NCBI GenBank assembly: GCA_019359695.1
Contig: JAHHGV010000023.1
Location: forward strand, 62,001-126,000
DNA: 64,000 nucleotides
Reading direction: 5' to 3'
From: Brasilonema angustatum HA4187-MV1
GTDB taxonomy: Bacteria > Cyanobacteriota > Cyanobacteriia > Cyanobacteriales > Nostocaceae
Positions 34,744 through 43,889 of this stretch are shown here, piece by piece. How positions within the stretch are numbered: position 1 is the first letter of the stretch; every line of letters starts with the position of its first letter. The position numbers were made by a program, and so were the translations under genes. A model generated the notes under the pieces. The model saw nothing but the letters and a program-made list of their open reading frames with translations, was not told the DNA's origin and did not search any database.

Positions 34744-35559
34744 ATGGCAGTTTTCGCTGGTTCGGAACGACTAGGGATTACACCGAGCGAAGCTTCAGTA
34801 TGGATAGAACTGCGCCCAGATGACAGTGCAGAACAAGTCGAGGTGGTAATCCGCGCTGTCTATCGACAGGTCTTGGGCAATTGCTATGTGATGGAAAGTG
34901 AGCGACTCGTTGTCCCTGAATCCCAACTCAAGCGCGGTGAGATTTCAGTTCGCGAGTTTGTACGGCAAATTGCTAAGTCGGATTTTTACCGTTCGCGGTT
35001 CGTTGAGAATTGCTACCGTTACCGCACAACTGAGTTGAACTTCAAACATTTACTTGGTCGTGCTCCAAATGACTACAGTGAAATGGTTGCTCACAGTCAG
35101 ATATTAGATGAGCGCGGCTTTGAAGCAGATATAGATTCCTACATTGATTCACTCGAATATCAAGAAAATTTTGGCGAAAATATAGTACCCTACCTTCGCG
35201 GCTTTACGACTCAAGTAGGTCAGAAAAATGTCGGATTTAGCCGGATGTTCCAACTGTTTAGGGGCTATTCCAGTAGCGATCGCGCCCAAAAACAAAATCA
35301 AGGACGGCTAACTCGGGAAGTAGCCCAGAATACAGCTTCACCCATCTACGCAGCCTCCAGTGGCTCCTTGACAGGTGTCTCTACAGGTAGCCGTGGCGGA
35401 AGTACCTATCGACTGCGGATTATGCAACCGCCGTCTTCTAAATCAGCCGTACTCCGGCGTGCAACCAGTGAAGTTGTTGTGCCTTTTGAGCAGCTTTCCA
35501 GCAAGTTGCAACAACTGAACAGCAAGGGCTTCAAGGTCATGAGCATCACACTTTCTTAG
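34744..35559 (+). CDS. Phycocyanin-associated rod linker (CpcH/CpcC type)
   Basis: A 271-residue rod linker. The PBS linker domain spans about residues 20-170 ([64 protein letters not shown]) and a C-terminal CpcD-like domain covers about 220-271 (STYRLRIMQPPSSKSAVLRR to GFKVMSITLS). AGGGAGG precedes the ATG by 5 bases. It is the first of two rod linkers downstream of cpcBA and would sort phycocyanin hexamers in the rod. The tail is more diverged than usual for CpcC. Confidence 0.9.
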   Translation: MAVFAGSERLGITPSEASVWIELRPDDSAEQVEVVIRAVYRQVLGNCYVMESERLVVPESQLKRGEISVREFVRQIAKSDFYRSRFVENCYRYRTTELNFKHLLGRAPNDYSEMVAHSQILDERGFEADIDSYIDSLEYQENFGENIVPYLRGFTTQVGQKNVGFSRMFQLFRGYSSSDRAQKQNQGRLTREVAQNTASPIYAASSGSLTGVSTGSRGGSTYRLRIMQPPSSKSAVLRRATSEVVVPFEQLSSKLQQLNSKGFKVMSITLS

Positions 35560-35634
35560 TTAGTCATAGGTCATAGGTCATTGGTATTAGACAAATGACA
35601 AATGATGAACTTGGTTAATAAGGAGATTTTTTAA

Positions 35635-36486
35635 ATGGCTATTACAACAGAAGCATCCCGCCTTGGAACCTCTGCCTTTACTGATTTTTCCCCTGTAGAA
35701 CTGCGTAGTCCGGCAGATGTGCCAAATGTTATTGCCGCTGTCTATCGTCAGCTATTGGGCAACGATTATTTAATGGCATCGCAACGCCTCACCAGTATTG
35801 AATCGCTCCTGGCAAATGGCAGGATTACAGTCCAAGAATTTGTCCGGCAGGTGGCAAAATCAGAACTGTATAAATCCAAGTTTTTCTACAACAGTTTCCA
35901 AACCCGAACCATTGAACTGAATTATAAGCATTTGTTGGGTCGGGCACCTTATGACGAAGCTGAAATCATCAATCACTTGGATTTGTATCAAAACAAAGGC
36001 TACGACGCCGACATAGATGCTTACATTGATTCACCTGAGTATCAAGCAAATTTTGGCGAATACATAGTACCCTACTATCGCGGCTTCGCGACTCAAACCG
36101 GACAGAAAACTGTTGGGTTTAGCCGGATGTTCCAACTATATCGCGGCTATGCCAACAGCGATCGCGCTCAGTTTGGTGGCAATTCTCCACACCTCGTCAC
36201 AGAGTTGGGACGCAATACCGCAACAGCCGTTGTCGCACCGGGTAGCCCTGGCTATGGCTATCGTCCCTCAGGCAAGGGAGTGACTCCCAATACTGCTTTC
36301 GGTGGCTCAACCATTTATGGAGATCGCCGCTTGTACCGTGTGGAAGTGTCTGCTATTTTAACTCCCAAATATCCGCGTGTACGCCGTAGCAACAAAGCTG
36401 TTGTCATTCCTTATGAACAGCTATCAGATTACATGCAACGGGTGCAACGCGAAGGAGGCAAGATAGCCAGTATCACACCTTTGTAG
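35635..36486 (+). CDS. Phycocyanin-associated rod linker (CpcI/CpcC type)
   Basis: A 283-residue rod linker with PBS linker domain ([55 protein letters not shown]) and a C-terminal CpcD domain ([20 protein letters not shown] to [10 protein letters not shown]). AAGGAG lies upstream of the ATG. It is 75 bases downstream of the first linker. A cpcD-type small capping linker, which normally follows, is missing; the next structure is a terminator and then a CRISPR array. Confidence 0.92.
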   Translation: MAITTEASRLGTSAFTDFSPVELRSPADVPNVIAAVYRQLLGNDYLMASQRLTSIESLLANGRITVQEFVRQVAKSELYKSKFFYNSFQTRTIELNYKHLLGRAPYDEAEIINHLDLYQNKGYDADIDAYIDSPEYQANFGEYIVPYYRGFATQTGQKTVGFSRMFQLYRGYANSDRAQFGGNSPHLVTELGRNTATAVVAPGSPGYGYRPSGKGVTPNTAFGGSTIYGDRRLYRVEVSAILTPKYPRVRRSNKAVVIPYEQLSDYMQRVQREGGKIASITPL

Positions 36487-36527
36487 TCCCCTTTGGTGAG
36501 TCGTCCTTTGGTGGAAAAAACTACAAC

Positions 36528-36566
36528 CGGCAATCAGCTATGGAGCCTTCCAACTGCTGATTGCCG
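36528..36566 (+). terminator. Rho-independent-type terminator after the cpc linker genes
   Basis: CGGCAATCAGC at 36528-36538 is perfectly complementary to GCTGATTGCCG at 36556-36566 and is followed by ATTTTCC. It is the likely end of the cpcBA-linker transcript, which would separate it from the CRISPR array. Confidence 0.7.
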
Positions 36567-36826
36567 ATTTTCCGTAATAACAGGATTTTCTTTGCCGAAT
36601 GCGCGGATGGGTAGGTGTTGGAAAAAGGGTTTCAAAAAAAATGGCTGGATTGCTTACAGGATAAGACTTTTGGAGAAAAATTATTAAAAACCATCCGCGC
36701 TCCTTGCCCAGACAGGATTTCAGCCATTTACCTGTCAACCAATTTACTTTTTATGATGCTACCATTAGATCATCCGCGATTTAGAACCTTGAAAACTTTA
36801 TATGGTGCAGTTTTCTAATTGCCGCA
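36567..36826 (+). promoter_or_regulatory. Probable CRISPR leader region
   Basis: These 260 bases contain no supported gene and immediately precede the first repeat, on the side where a leader is expected given the GAAAC 3' end of the repeats. GCGCGGATGG at 36601-36610 and CCATCCGCGC at 36691-36700 form a perfect 10-bp inverted repeat. Confidence 0.5.
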
Positions 36827-39397
36827 GTCGAAATTTCTCTTTCTCCCTATTAGGGATTGAAACCAAATGATCCAACGATGCACCAACGAAAATCACAAGT
36901 CGAAATTTCTCTTTCTCCCTATTAGGGATTGAAACATGAAGTCTAGTCTTTTTGCTAACCTCAGCATTTGTCGAAATTTCTCTTTCTCCCTATTAGGGAT
37001 TGAAACGCGATATCCATAAGGTGATGTTACCGGATGTCCTGGTCGAAATTTCTCTTTCTCCCTATTAGGGATTGAAACGTTTTTCGTTCTCGACCGTGTA
37101 CCAGCAATAGTCGTCGAAATTTCTCTTTCTCCCTATTAGGGATTGAAACTACTTTTGAAAATCTGGTAAGTGTCGCGTGTGTGTCGAAATTTCTCTTTCT
37201 CCCTATTAGGGATTGAAACAGTGAATCTGGTATCATCAGCCAGTGCGACAGTACCTGGTCGAAATTTCTCTTTCTCCCTATTAGGGATTGAAACGCTACG
37301 AAATGCAGCCCCCTGGAATGATGAATATAAGTCGAAATTTCTCTTTCTCCCTATTAGGGATTGAAACGTATAATATAGTAAGAAAGCAAACAAACCACAA
37401 CGTCGAAATTTCTCTTTCTCCCTATTAGGGATTGAAACTTCTATATATTGCCGCAGTAAATTGGGGTCAAAGTCGAAATTTCTCTTTCTCCCTATTAGGG
37501 ATTGAAACTTTTGTTACAATGTTATGACCTACTTCTCAATCCAAGTCGAAATTTCTCTTTCTCCCTATTAGGGATTGAAACCTAACTGAATACTGTCAAG
37601 AGAATTATGACGCTACTGATGGTCGAAATTTCTCTTTCTCCCTATTAGGGATTGAAACGCATTCCACTGCTATCCAGCAACAAGCAAGAATGTCGAAATT
37701 TCTCTTTCTCCCTATTAGGGATTGAAACATAAACGCTTGGAAGTCTGGCACACTGGATGAGTGTCGAAATTTCTCTTTCTCCCTATTAGGGATTGAAACA
37801 TGGACACACGCCTAAGACCGGGCGAAGTGTACCAGGTCGAAATTTCTCTTTCTCCCTATTAGGGATTGAAACTATTCTTAATTCAGATGCTTCATCTCTT
37901 AGTACTAGTCGAAATTTCTCTTTCTCCCTATTAGGGATTGAAACTTCTTGACCGCAAAAGTAATAGATATCAAATCCTATACGTCGAAATTTCTCTTTCT
38001 CCCTATTAGGGATTGAAACATCAGATACTGAAATCAGCAAGCGATTTGGGGTGAGGTCGAAATTTCTCTTTCTCCCTATTAGGGATTGAAACAAGGAGTT
38101 TAGGAGTGGTACCATGTTGACAATTCAAGGTCGAAATTTCTCTTTCTCCCTATTAGGGATTGAAACGTTTTTTTTGTTTTGTCATGACAAGAGGTGAGAA
38201 GTCGAAATTTCTCTTTCTCCCTATTAGGGATTGAAACTTGACTCACGCTTTAACGCACTACGCCAACTTGTCGAAATTTCTCTTTCTCCCTATTAGGGAT
38301 TGAAACTTGTCTTTGTAGCTGGTATCCTTTTTAGCGCTGAGTCGAAATTTCTCTTTCTCCCTATTAGGGATTGAAACGATTTTGATGAGTTGGCAGCAAG
38401 GGAATGGGGGGATAAGGTCGAAATTTCTCTTTCTCCCTATTAGGGATTGAAACATTATTCCCCCTCTGCTTTGGCACTCAGTCAAAAGTCGAAATTTCTC
38501 TTTCTCCCTATTAGGGATTGAAACTATTCCATCAGCACCACAATAGCACGAGAGTTTACGTCGAAATTTCTCTTTCTCCCTATTAGGGATTGAAACGTTC
38601 ACTCCCCATTTTGCAAGCCAAGCTCGGATGTCGTCGAAATTTCTCTTTCTCCCTATTAGGGATTGAAACCCGTTATAATAATGACCGCACAGGAAACAGT
38701 TAACAGTCGAAATTTCTCTTTCTCCCTATTAGGGATTGAAACAGATATTCTAAGACGTTATGAAACCGCGCTCGTCGAGTCGAAATTTCTCTTTCTCCCT
38801 ATTAGGGATTGAAACTTCCGTTTTCGTCATTGGGAAGTCAAGATTAAAGTCGAAATTTCTCTTTCTCCCTATTAGGGATTGAAACCTTCTACCACTTCAA
38901 ACTCAACATAACAGCTAAGCTTAAGAGTCGAAATTTCTCTTTCTCCCTATTAGGGATTGAAACCCAAAAAGAAGCTACCAAGTATGTCCAAGATTTTGTC
39001 GAAATTTCTCTTTCTCCCTATTAGGGATTGAAACACTTGCTCTATGTTTACAGATGGGCGCGGAGGCAATGTCGAAATTTCTCTTTCTCCCTATTAGGGA
39101 TTGAAACGTGCTCTCAACACTGTGTTGTCTAGGGTTTCTACAGTCGAAATTTCTCTTTCTCCCTATTAGGGATTGAAACAGCTTTTGATTCAGAATGGCA
39201 AGTGTCAGCAGTGGTCGAAATTTCTCTTTCTCCCTATTAGGGATTGAAACTTGAGTAAGCTGCTGTACCAGCGCTACCGCGTCAACTGTCGTCGAAATTT
39301 CTCTTTCTCCCTATTAGGGATTGAAACTCAGGCTCACCTGGTTCGCACTTTCTTTTTGGAGTCGAAATTTCTCTTTCTCCCTATTAGGGATTGAAAC
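36827..39397 (+). CRISPR. CRISPR array, 36 repeats of 37 bp and 35 spacers
   Basis: The 37-bp repeat begins GTCGAAATTTCTCTTTCTCC and ends CTATTAGGGATTGAAAC, with an internal CCCTA/TAGGG palindrome. I counted 36 copies that look identical, at a period of about 72 bases; spacers are 32-41 bases and no duplicate spacer was noticed. The terminal ATTGAAAC suggests crRNAs are read from the plus strand. This repeat type is usual for cyanobacterial type I-D or type III systems. No cas gene lies anywhere in the window, so Cas proteins must act in trans. All copies being intact, including the last, suggests a maintained array. Confidence 0.98.
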
Positions 39398-39439
39398 GTA
39401 TTTTATTTGTATGCGCAGCACGTTGATTCAAGTGGACAA

Positions 39440-39853
39440 CTATTCTTGTAAAGCGTGTTGAATATCCAGAAAAGGATAATCAATATCTAATTGCCAATTT
39501 TCATCTATAAATTCTAGATTTTCATCATAAACAAGTTCTAACTCGCCAATACGCAGTCTGTTATTATGGCTTAAATTATCTTCAACACCATTTCTAGAAG
39601 CTGTGAGGATAAACTTCAATTGGAGAAAGCGTTTATTCTGTGTTACGCCAATGGAACTACTAGTTAATTCAGCTTCGAGGGTGCGTGGTAGGGGAATTTC
39701 TTCATAATATTTATCTTGCTCATCCCAATAACCGCACACTTTATAATCACATAAAGAAAGATGTTCTTTAACAAGTGTATTGGCATCTATGTTTTTTAGG
39801 ATTTCAGTAAAATCATGCCAAACTGGGTGATTTTTTAATTCAAGGTTACTCAT
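39440..39853 (-). CDS. Hypothetical protein
   Basis: A 137-residue acidic, soluble protein. I do not recognise it. It begins MSNLELKNHPVWHDFTEILK and has an alternating pattern suggesting a mixed alpha/beta domain (NKRFLQLKFILTASRNGVED, NWQLDIDYPFLDIQHALQE). It is transcribed toward the CRISPR array, ending 42 bases from the last repeat. Low GC and ordinary codon use support it as a gene. Whether it has anything to do with CRISPR is unknown. Confidence 0.6.
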   Translation of the reverse strand: MSNLELKNHPVWHDFTEILKNIDANTLVKEHLSLCDYKVCGYWDEQDKYYEEIPLPRTLEAELTSSSIGVTQNKRFLQLKFILTASRNGVEDNLSHNNRLRIGELELVYDENLEFIDENWQLDIDYPFLDIQHALQE

Positions 39854-39984
39854 ATCTGATTTTGGATTAATGTTCTGTTGCTAAACCAGGAAAGTGCAAG
39901 ACTCCATCTAGAAATTTGCCATAAAACCGAAGATCGCCGCCTTTTCCCAATACTTTTATGATTGATAAGATCTGTATGATAAAA

Positions 39985-40330
39985 AAAGCGAATGGTCATA
40001 TTGTCAGCACCGCTGCCTAAAGGCAAGGGGCTTCTAGCCTCAAACTTTTAGGATTAGCTGACCAGACTTAGCACCTTCGGGTACTACGTTAACGGCAAGT
40101 GTTCAAGTTCCTATTTTGGGATACGTAGCCAGTCCCAAGCTCTAGAAACCAGGGATTAAACAGGTTTAGAGGGCTAAGCCAGTGTCTTTGGTATAGTTAC
40201 CGACCGTTAACATTGTCGTTAGCGAAGCGGAACCTCCTAGGTTCGGCTAACTTTACTCCCGAAAGGGAAGGCTCTTTTGAGCAAAATCATATGCGTACAG
40301 AGTGCTTAGATATCAGTTTATAACTGCCTG
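39985..40330 (-). mobile_element. Relic of an IS200/IS605-type (TnpB) element 3' region
   Basis: Read on the minus strand this 346-base stretch is a chain of stem-loops (AAAGAGCC..TTTCGGGAG, CCTAGGAGG, TTAACGGTCGG) finishing with GAGGCTAGAAGCCCCTTGCC and TTTAGGCAGCGG. That is what I recall of the 3' end and guide-RNA-like (omega/re-RNA) region downstream of cyanobacterial tnpB genes. No tnpB or tnpA coding sequence is present. The rest of 39854-40461 shows no gene. Confidence 0.5.
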
Positions 40331-40461
40331 AACGAAAGTTGAATGCAAAACAACACGGTATTGAGGCACTCCAAGGCGGTATGATAGCTAATAAATTAGC
40401 CGTGTCATGTTTCCTCCGTGGTCTTTAGGATCACGTTTTCTACATTCCCAAGAGAAACAGC

Positions 40462-41289
40462 ATGAGTTTAGACGTGTTTGCACCGGATGAATCGAGTAGC
40501 AGTGAATCTTTAACAATCGAGCAGGCGATCGCCAATCTCCAAGGAGAAGACTTGGGGTTGCGCATGTATGCGGCTTGGTGGCTGGGCAGATTTCGGGTAC
40601 GGGAAGCTGCAGCAGTTTCACTTCTCATCCAGGCATTAGAAGACGAAGCCGATCGCACAGAAGAAGGTGGATACCCGTTACGGCGGAATGCTGCTAGGGC
40701 GTTGGGAAAATTGGGCGATCGCCAAGCAGTACTACCCCTGATTCAGTCTTTGGACTGCTCAGATTTTTACGTCCGGGAAGCTGCAGCTCAATCCCTAGAG
40801 ATGCTGGACGATCCAGTTTGTATCCCCAATTTGATTTCCCTACTCAAAGTAGGCTTGCAAGGAAATCACCTCGTTCCAAACCAGCCAGACTTCTCTCAAC
40901 CTTATGATGCCATCTTAGAAGCCTTAGGAACCCTAGGAGCAACCGTCGCTGTTCCGCTGATTTCGCTGTTCTTGGATCATCCAATCGAGCGGATTCAGTA
41001 TGCTGCAGCACGAGCCATGTACCAGTTAACTCAAGATGTGATCTATGGAGAACGCCTGGTGCAAGCCTTGGCAGGTAAAGATTTGCAACTGCGTCGATCT
41101 GCACTTGCAGACTTGGGTGCCATTGGTTACTTGCCAGCAGCAGAGGCGATCGCTCAAACTTTGGCTGAAAATAGTATAAAACTGATTGCTCTCAAAGGAC
41201 TACTGGAACACCAGATTTATATGTCACCTTCCAATGAGTTATCTGAGGGCGCTGTTCGGGTGATGACATTAATGGATGGGCTGCTGTGA
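40462..41289 (+). CDS. cpcE: Phycocyanin alpha-subunit phycocyanobilin lyase, CpcE subunit
   Basis: A 275-residue HEAT-repeat protein that forms a heterodimer with CpcF and attaches phycocyanobilin to Cys84 of CpcA. Conserved CpcE pieces include LTIEQAIANLQGEDLGLRMY, AAWWLGRFRV, YPLRRNAARALGKLGDRQAV and VREAAAQSLEMLDDP, ending IKLIALKGLLEHQ. In most cyanobacteria cpcE follows the linker genes directly; here a CRISPR array and a transposon relic intervene, and its cpcF partner is 1.76 kb further on. Its last 139 bases are repeated at 42199-42337. Confidence 0.93.
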   Translation: MSLDVFAPDESSSSESLTIEQAIANLQGEDLGLRMYAAWWLGRFRVREAAAVSLLIQALEDEADRTEEGGYPLRRNAARALGKLGDRQAVLPLIQSLDCSDFYVREAAAQSLEMLDDPVCIPNLISLLKVGLQGNHLVPNQPDFSQPYDAILEALGTLGATVAVPLISLFLDHPIERIQYAAARAMYQLTQDVIYGERLVQALAGKDLQLRRSALADLGAIGYLPAAEAIAQTLAENSIKLIALKGLLEHQIYMSPSNELSEGAVRVMTLMDGLL

Positions 41290-41460
41290 ACTACCCACCA
41301 CCAACTGCAAGCGGTATGGTGGGCGCTTCTGTACTCATAGGCGAGTGCCTCAGATGAGACTTTCGTCCCGTCTTTGGTCTTGCCTCCCCTCCTACAGCAC
41401 CAAACGGCTGAACCTTCCGCTTTGGTCATAAAATTGCCTATTCTTGGCTTATTCCTTTTT
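41290..41460 (-). mobile_element. Second IS200/IS605-type right-end relic
   Basis: Immediately after the cpcE stop codon, CCCACCACC pairs with GGTGGG around a GCAAGCGG loop. On the minus strand the sequence reads GGGACGAAAGTCTCATCTGA and then GAAGCGCCCACC, as in the 3' (omega RNA) ends of cyanobacterial TnpB elements as I recall them. No transposase gene is present. Confidence 0.45.
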
Positions 41461-41475
41461 CAGGCACCTGAAGCC

Positions 41476-42192
41476 TTATGATGTGCTTTTATATACAAAT
41501 ACGTCCTTCTCAATTGTAAAGGGAGTTTCAACCTTAGCAACAAGAAACGAAGAAGTATCCTTTGAGACTAACTCTTCCCAATTAGCTGGCTGTTCTTTGC
41601 CCCAATTAAAAATATCTTTTAAACTCACCACATCTAGAAGTTCTCTCCTAATTAAACATGATGAATTTCCAAAATATTCAATGGGATGAGAAAAGACATC
41701 ACTTCCCAAATAATTTTTACTTGGACTCCACTTCCAAGTATTTAGATCTATATGCATCAAATTTATTCCCAGAATATTTTTATCTTCATGAAGAATAGTA
41801 AGACCATGTTCCAAGATATTAATACAGTCTTGAGGTGTTCCTACTATTTTATTATCGTCATCTATATGTAAAATATAATCAGATTTACAAAGATTCAGAC
41901 TAATAAGAATTCCAAAATTACTATGAGGCGGATGGGTCATAGTATTATATCTGACACAATCAAAATTATTAATTTGATTGGAAGATTGAAGTATTTTCAT
42001 CCCATTGAAATCAGGGCTACTATCATCTAAAAATATTTTTTCAGCAAAAGGAAGCTCTAGTAGTTTATCCCAGCTTTGTATAGCACGACGAACAATAGAT
42101 GCACGCTCACTGTCTAACGACTTAAGATATGAGCATGTAGAAAATGATGTTTTTTGCCACAAATCGTTTCTTGAAATTTGCATTTTATGCAT
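41476..42192 (-). CDS. Glycosyltransferase-like (GT-A fold) protein
   Basis: A 238-residue protein with features of family-2-type glycosyltransferases: FLDDSSPDFNGMKILQSSNQ and SDYILHIDDDNKIVGTP, where HIDDDN supplies a DxD metal/nucleotide-sugar site. The typical N-terminal beta-strand of such enzymes is weak, so it may be N-terminally altered. It is low in GC compared with cpcE and cpcF and lies on the opposite strand between two copies of the cpcE 3' end, which suggests it was brought in as foreign DNA. Acceptor and donor sugars are unknown. Confidence 0.65.
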   Translation of the reverse strand: MHKMQISRNDLWQKTSFSTCSYLKSLDSERASIVRRAIQSWDKLLELPFAEKIFLDDSSPDFNGMKILQSSNQINNFDCVRYNTMTHPPHSNFGILISLNLCKSDYILHIDDDNKIVGTPQDCINILEHGLTILHEDKNILGINLMHIDLNTWKWSPSKNYLGSDVFSHPIEYFGNSSCLIRRELLDVVSLKDIFNWGKEQPANWEELVSKDTSSFLVAKVETPFTIEKDVFVYKSTS

Positions 42193-42198
42193 TTCATT

Positions 42199-42337
42199 CG
42201 CTCAAACTTTGCCTGAAAATAGTATAAAATTAATTGCGCTCAAAGGACTACTTGAACATCAGATTTATATGTCATCTTCCGATGAATTATCCGAGGGTGC
42301 TGTTCGGGTAATGATGCTAATGGATGGGCTACTTTAG
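42199..42337 (+). pseudogene. Duplicate of the cpcE 3' end
   Basis: This 139-bp stretch matches 41151-41289 without gaps at roughly 87-90 percent identity by eye, from CGCTCAAACTTTG to the stop codon (TAG here, TGA in cpcE). It encodes ENSIKLIALKGLLEHQIYMS and DELSEGAVRVMMLMDGLL. No start or upstream part of cpcE accompanies it. Confidence 0.85.
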
Positions 42338-42365
42338 TATGATGCCGCAGCGAGCGACACACAGA

Positions 42366-42707
42366 TTAATCCTCGTCTTCAATGCTTGCTTTGTTAAATC
42401 CTAACCACAAGAGTAATACTTCTTCCACTTGTGTCATTTGCTTTGGCGTCAAACTTCCTAGCTTTCGCAGTAACTTTGCATGAGGAATTGTAATAATGTT
42501 CTGCACATCAAACACTCCAGTTCGAAGGAAGTTGACTTTGATCTCTACTTCAAATCTCGAACCACGTGGGCTAGTTGTGTGAGGAACTAAGGTTACCAAG
42601 GCACGATCTTGTTCCAAAGCTGGAATACTAATGACCAAACATGGTCTAACTTTTGCTGCATAGCCTAGATCGACGAGCCACACCTCTCCACGATCAGGAT
42701 TATTCAT
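42366..42707 (-). CDS. MazF/PemK-family toxin (endoribonuclease)
   Basis: A 113-residue protein of the MazF/PemK type, which cleaves mRNA at short motifs. It has the family start NPDRGEVWLVDLGYAAKVRP followed by CLVISIPALEQDRALVTLVP and the C-terminal region SLTPKQMTQVEEVLLLWLG. The RGEVW and RPxLV motifs are standard. Its start overlaps the end of the small upstream gene by 8 bases, the usual arrangement of an antitoxin-toxin operon. It sits between the cpcE duplicate and cpcF. Confidence 0.88.
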   Translation of the reverse strand: MNNPDRGEVWLVDLGYAAKVRPCLVISIPALEQDRALVTLVPHTTSPRGSRFEVEIKVNFLRTGVFDVQNIITIPHAKLLRKLGSLTPKQMTQVEEVLLLWLGFNKASIEDED

Positions 42708-42891
42708 GGGCAGCTTCTTGCTTATCTAACTCTAAAAAAATTGCTTCAGCATTTAAGACTAAATCTTCATCCGATAAAGGCGGAAAATCTACATGAATCA
42801 CCCGCTTCAAAATTTCCAATGCAATCTCTAGCCGCTCTGAGTCTGGCAAGCGATCAAAGGTGCTTAGGAATTCTTTTACTACAGGAGTCAT
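42700..42891 (-). CDS. Putative antitoxin paired with the MazF-like toxin
   Basis: A 63-residue acidic, helical protein (MTPVVKEFLSTFDRLPDSER, LEIALEILKRVIHVDFPPLS, DEDLVLNAEAIFLELDKQEA). The pattern of a short helix pair followed by LSDEDLVLNAEAIFLELD is common for small antitoxin-like proteins encoded before MazF toxins in cyanobacteria. I prefer the ATG at 42891; a longer frame starts 36 bases upstream. No classical DNA-binding motif is obvious. Confidence 0.75.
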   Translation of the reverse strand: MTPVVKEFLSTFDRLPDSERLEIALEILKRVIHVDFPPLSDEDLVLNAEAIFLELDKQEAAHE

Positions 42892-43048
42892 AATTCTTTT
42901 GCTTGAATACACTTCACAATAGCACAAACCTCATTTATGAGTTCATTCATTATTGACCAGCGACTAGTCTAAAATTGAAACAATACAAAGAACTCAGACT
43001 ATATAAAAAATTCAACGTCCAGCCATCCCTATATTAAAAATTAAGTTT

Positions 43049-43861
43049 ATGACTGCTAATCTTGCCCAAACCCTAATCCGCGCCGTTGAAGAAGCAGACT
43101 CCTCTGCCCGTCTACTGGAAGCTGTCGAGCAATTGTCAGCCGCCCGTCTGGAAGCGGCGATTCCAACCCTGATTGCAGCGCTAGGCTATAACAACCCAGG
43201 GGCGGCGGTTGCAGCAGTTGAGGGATTAATTCAAATCGGCAAGCCAGCAGTAACGCCCTTAATGGAACTGCTGGATGGCTACAACTATGGTGCTAGGGCT
43301 TGGGCAATTCGCGCCCTTGCCGGAATTGGCGATCCACGAGGATTGGAGACATTGCTGGATGCGGCAAAAAATGACTTTTCTTTCAGTGTCCGGCGAGGCG
43401 CTGCTAGGGGACTAGGTACGATCGCCTGGGAAGATTTACCACCAGAGCAACTTCAAAGCGCACAAACTCAGGTGCTAGAGACTCTACTACAAGTGTCCCA
43501 AGATCCAGAATGGGTGGTGCGTTATGCAGCGGTGACTGGATTGCAGAAGTTGGCGATCGCCGTTGCCATTTCTCACACAGACTGGGCGATGCAAATTATA
43601 ACACATTTTGACCGCCAGGTCGAATCTGAAGACAATCTCACAGTGATTGCTCGGATTTGGCTGGCGCAGAGAGAAATTCAGGAGTATGCCGTTGAGGTAC
43701 TCGATAAGGCAACTGCTGCAACTGTCAGCACTTTGGACATCGACTGGCAAGCAACTCTCGAAAAACTTTATGCGCGTAAGCGTCAGGAACAACCCCTGAG
43801 CGAAGGCGATCCGCGCAAGTTTCGTGAGGTTGCGGCTGCGATCGCGAGGGCGAATGCTTAG
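43049..43861 (+). CDS. cpcF: Phycocyanin alpha-subunit phycocyanobilin lyase, CpcF subunit
   Basis: A 270-residue HEAT-repeat protein, partner of CpcE. Conserved CpcF features: [60 protein letters not shown] and [20 protein letters not shown]. The YNYGAR stretch is at the place where the lyase-isomerase PecF would have its NHCQGN-like motif, so this is the ordinary CpcF. The C-terminal 60 residues are longer than I expect for CpcF ([20 protein letters not shown]). No ribosome binding site is evident and no cpcG gene follows. Confidence 0.92.
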   Translation: MTANLAQTLIRAVEEADSSARLLEAVEQLSAARLEAAIPTLIAALGYNNPGAAVAAVEGLIQIGKPAVTPLMELLDGYNYGARAWAIRALAGIGDPRGLETLLDAAKNDFSFSVRRGAARGLGTIAWEDLPPEQLQSAQTQVLETLLQVSQDPEWVVRYAAVTGLQKLAIAVAISHTDWAMQIITHFDRQVESEDNLTVIARIWLAQREIQEYAVEVLDKATAATVSTLDIDWQATLEKLYARKRQEQPLSEGDPRKFREVAAAIARANA

Positions 43862-43889
43862 TTTGAAGAAGAATGACGAGTAGTTAAAC

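Noticed and set aside
36493-36818. Short frames between the last rod linker and the CRISPR array as a lost cpcD
   Set aside because: None shows the CpcD pattern (YRVEV..., GGKI...); the region holds a terminator and leader instead.
37027-38602. Minus- and plus-strand open frames across the CRISPR array with repeated SIPNREKEKFR peptides
   Set aside because: They arise because the 37-bp repeat lacks stops in one frame; the array structure explains them fully.
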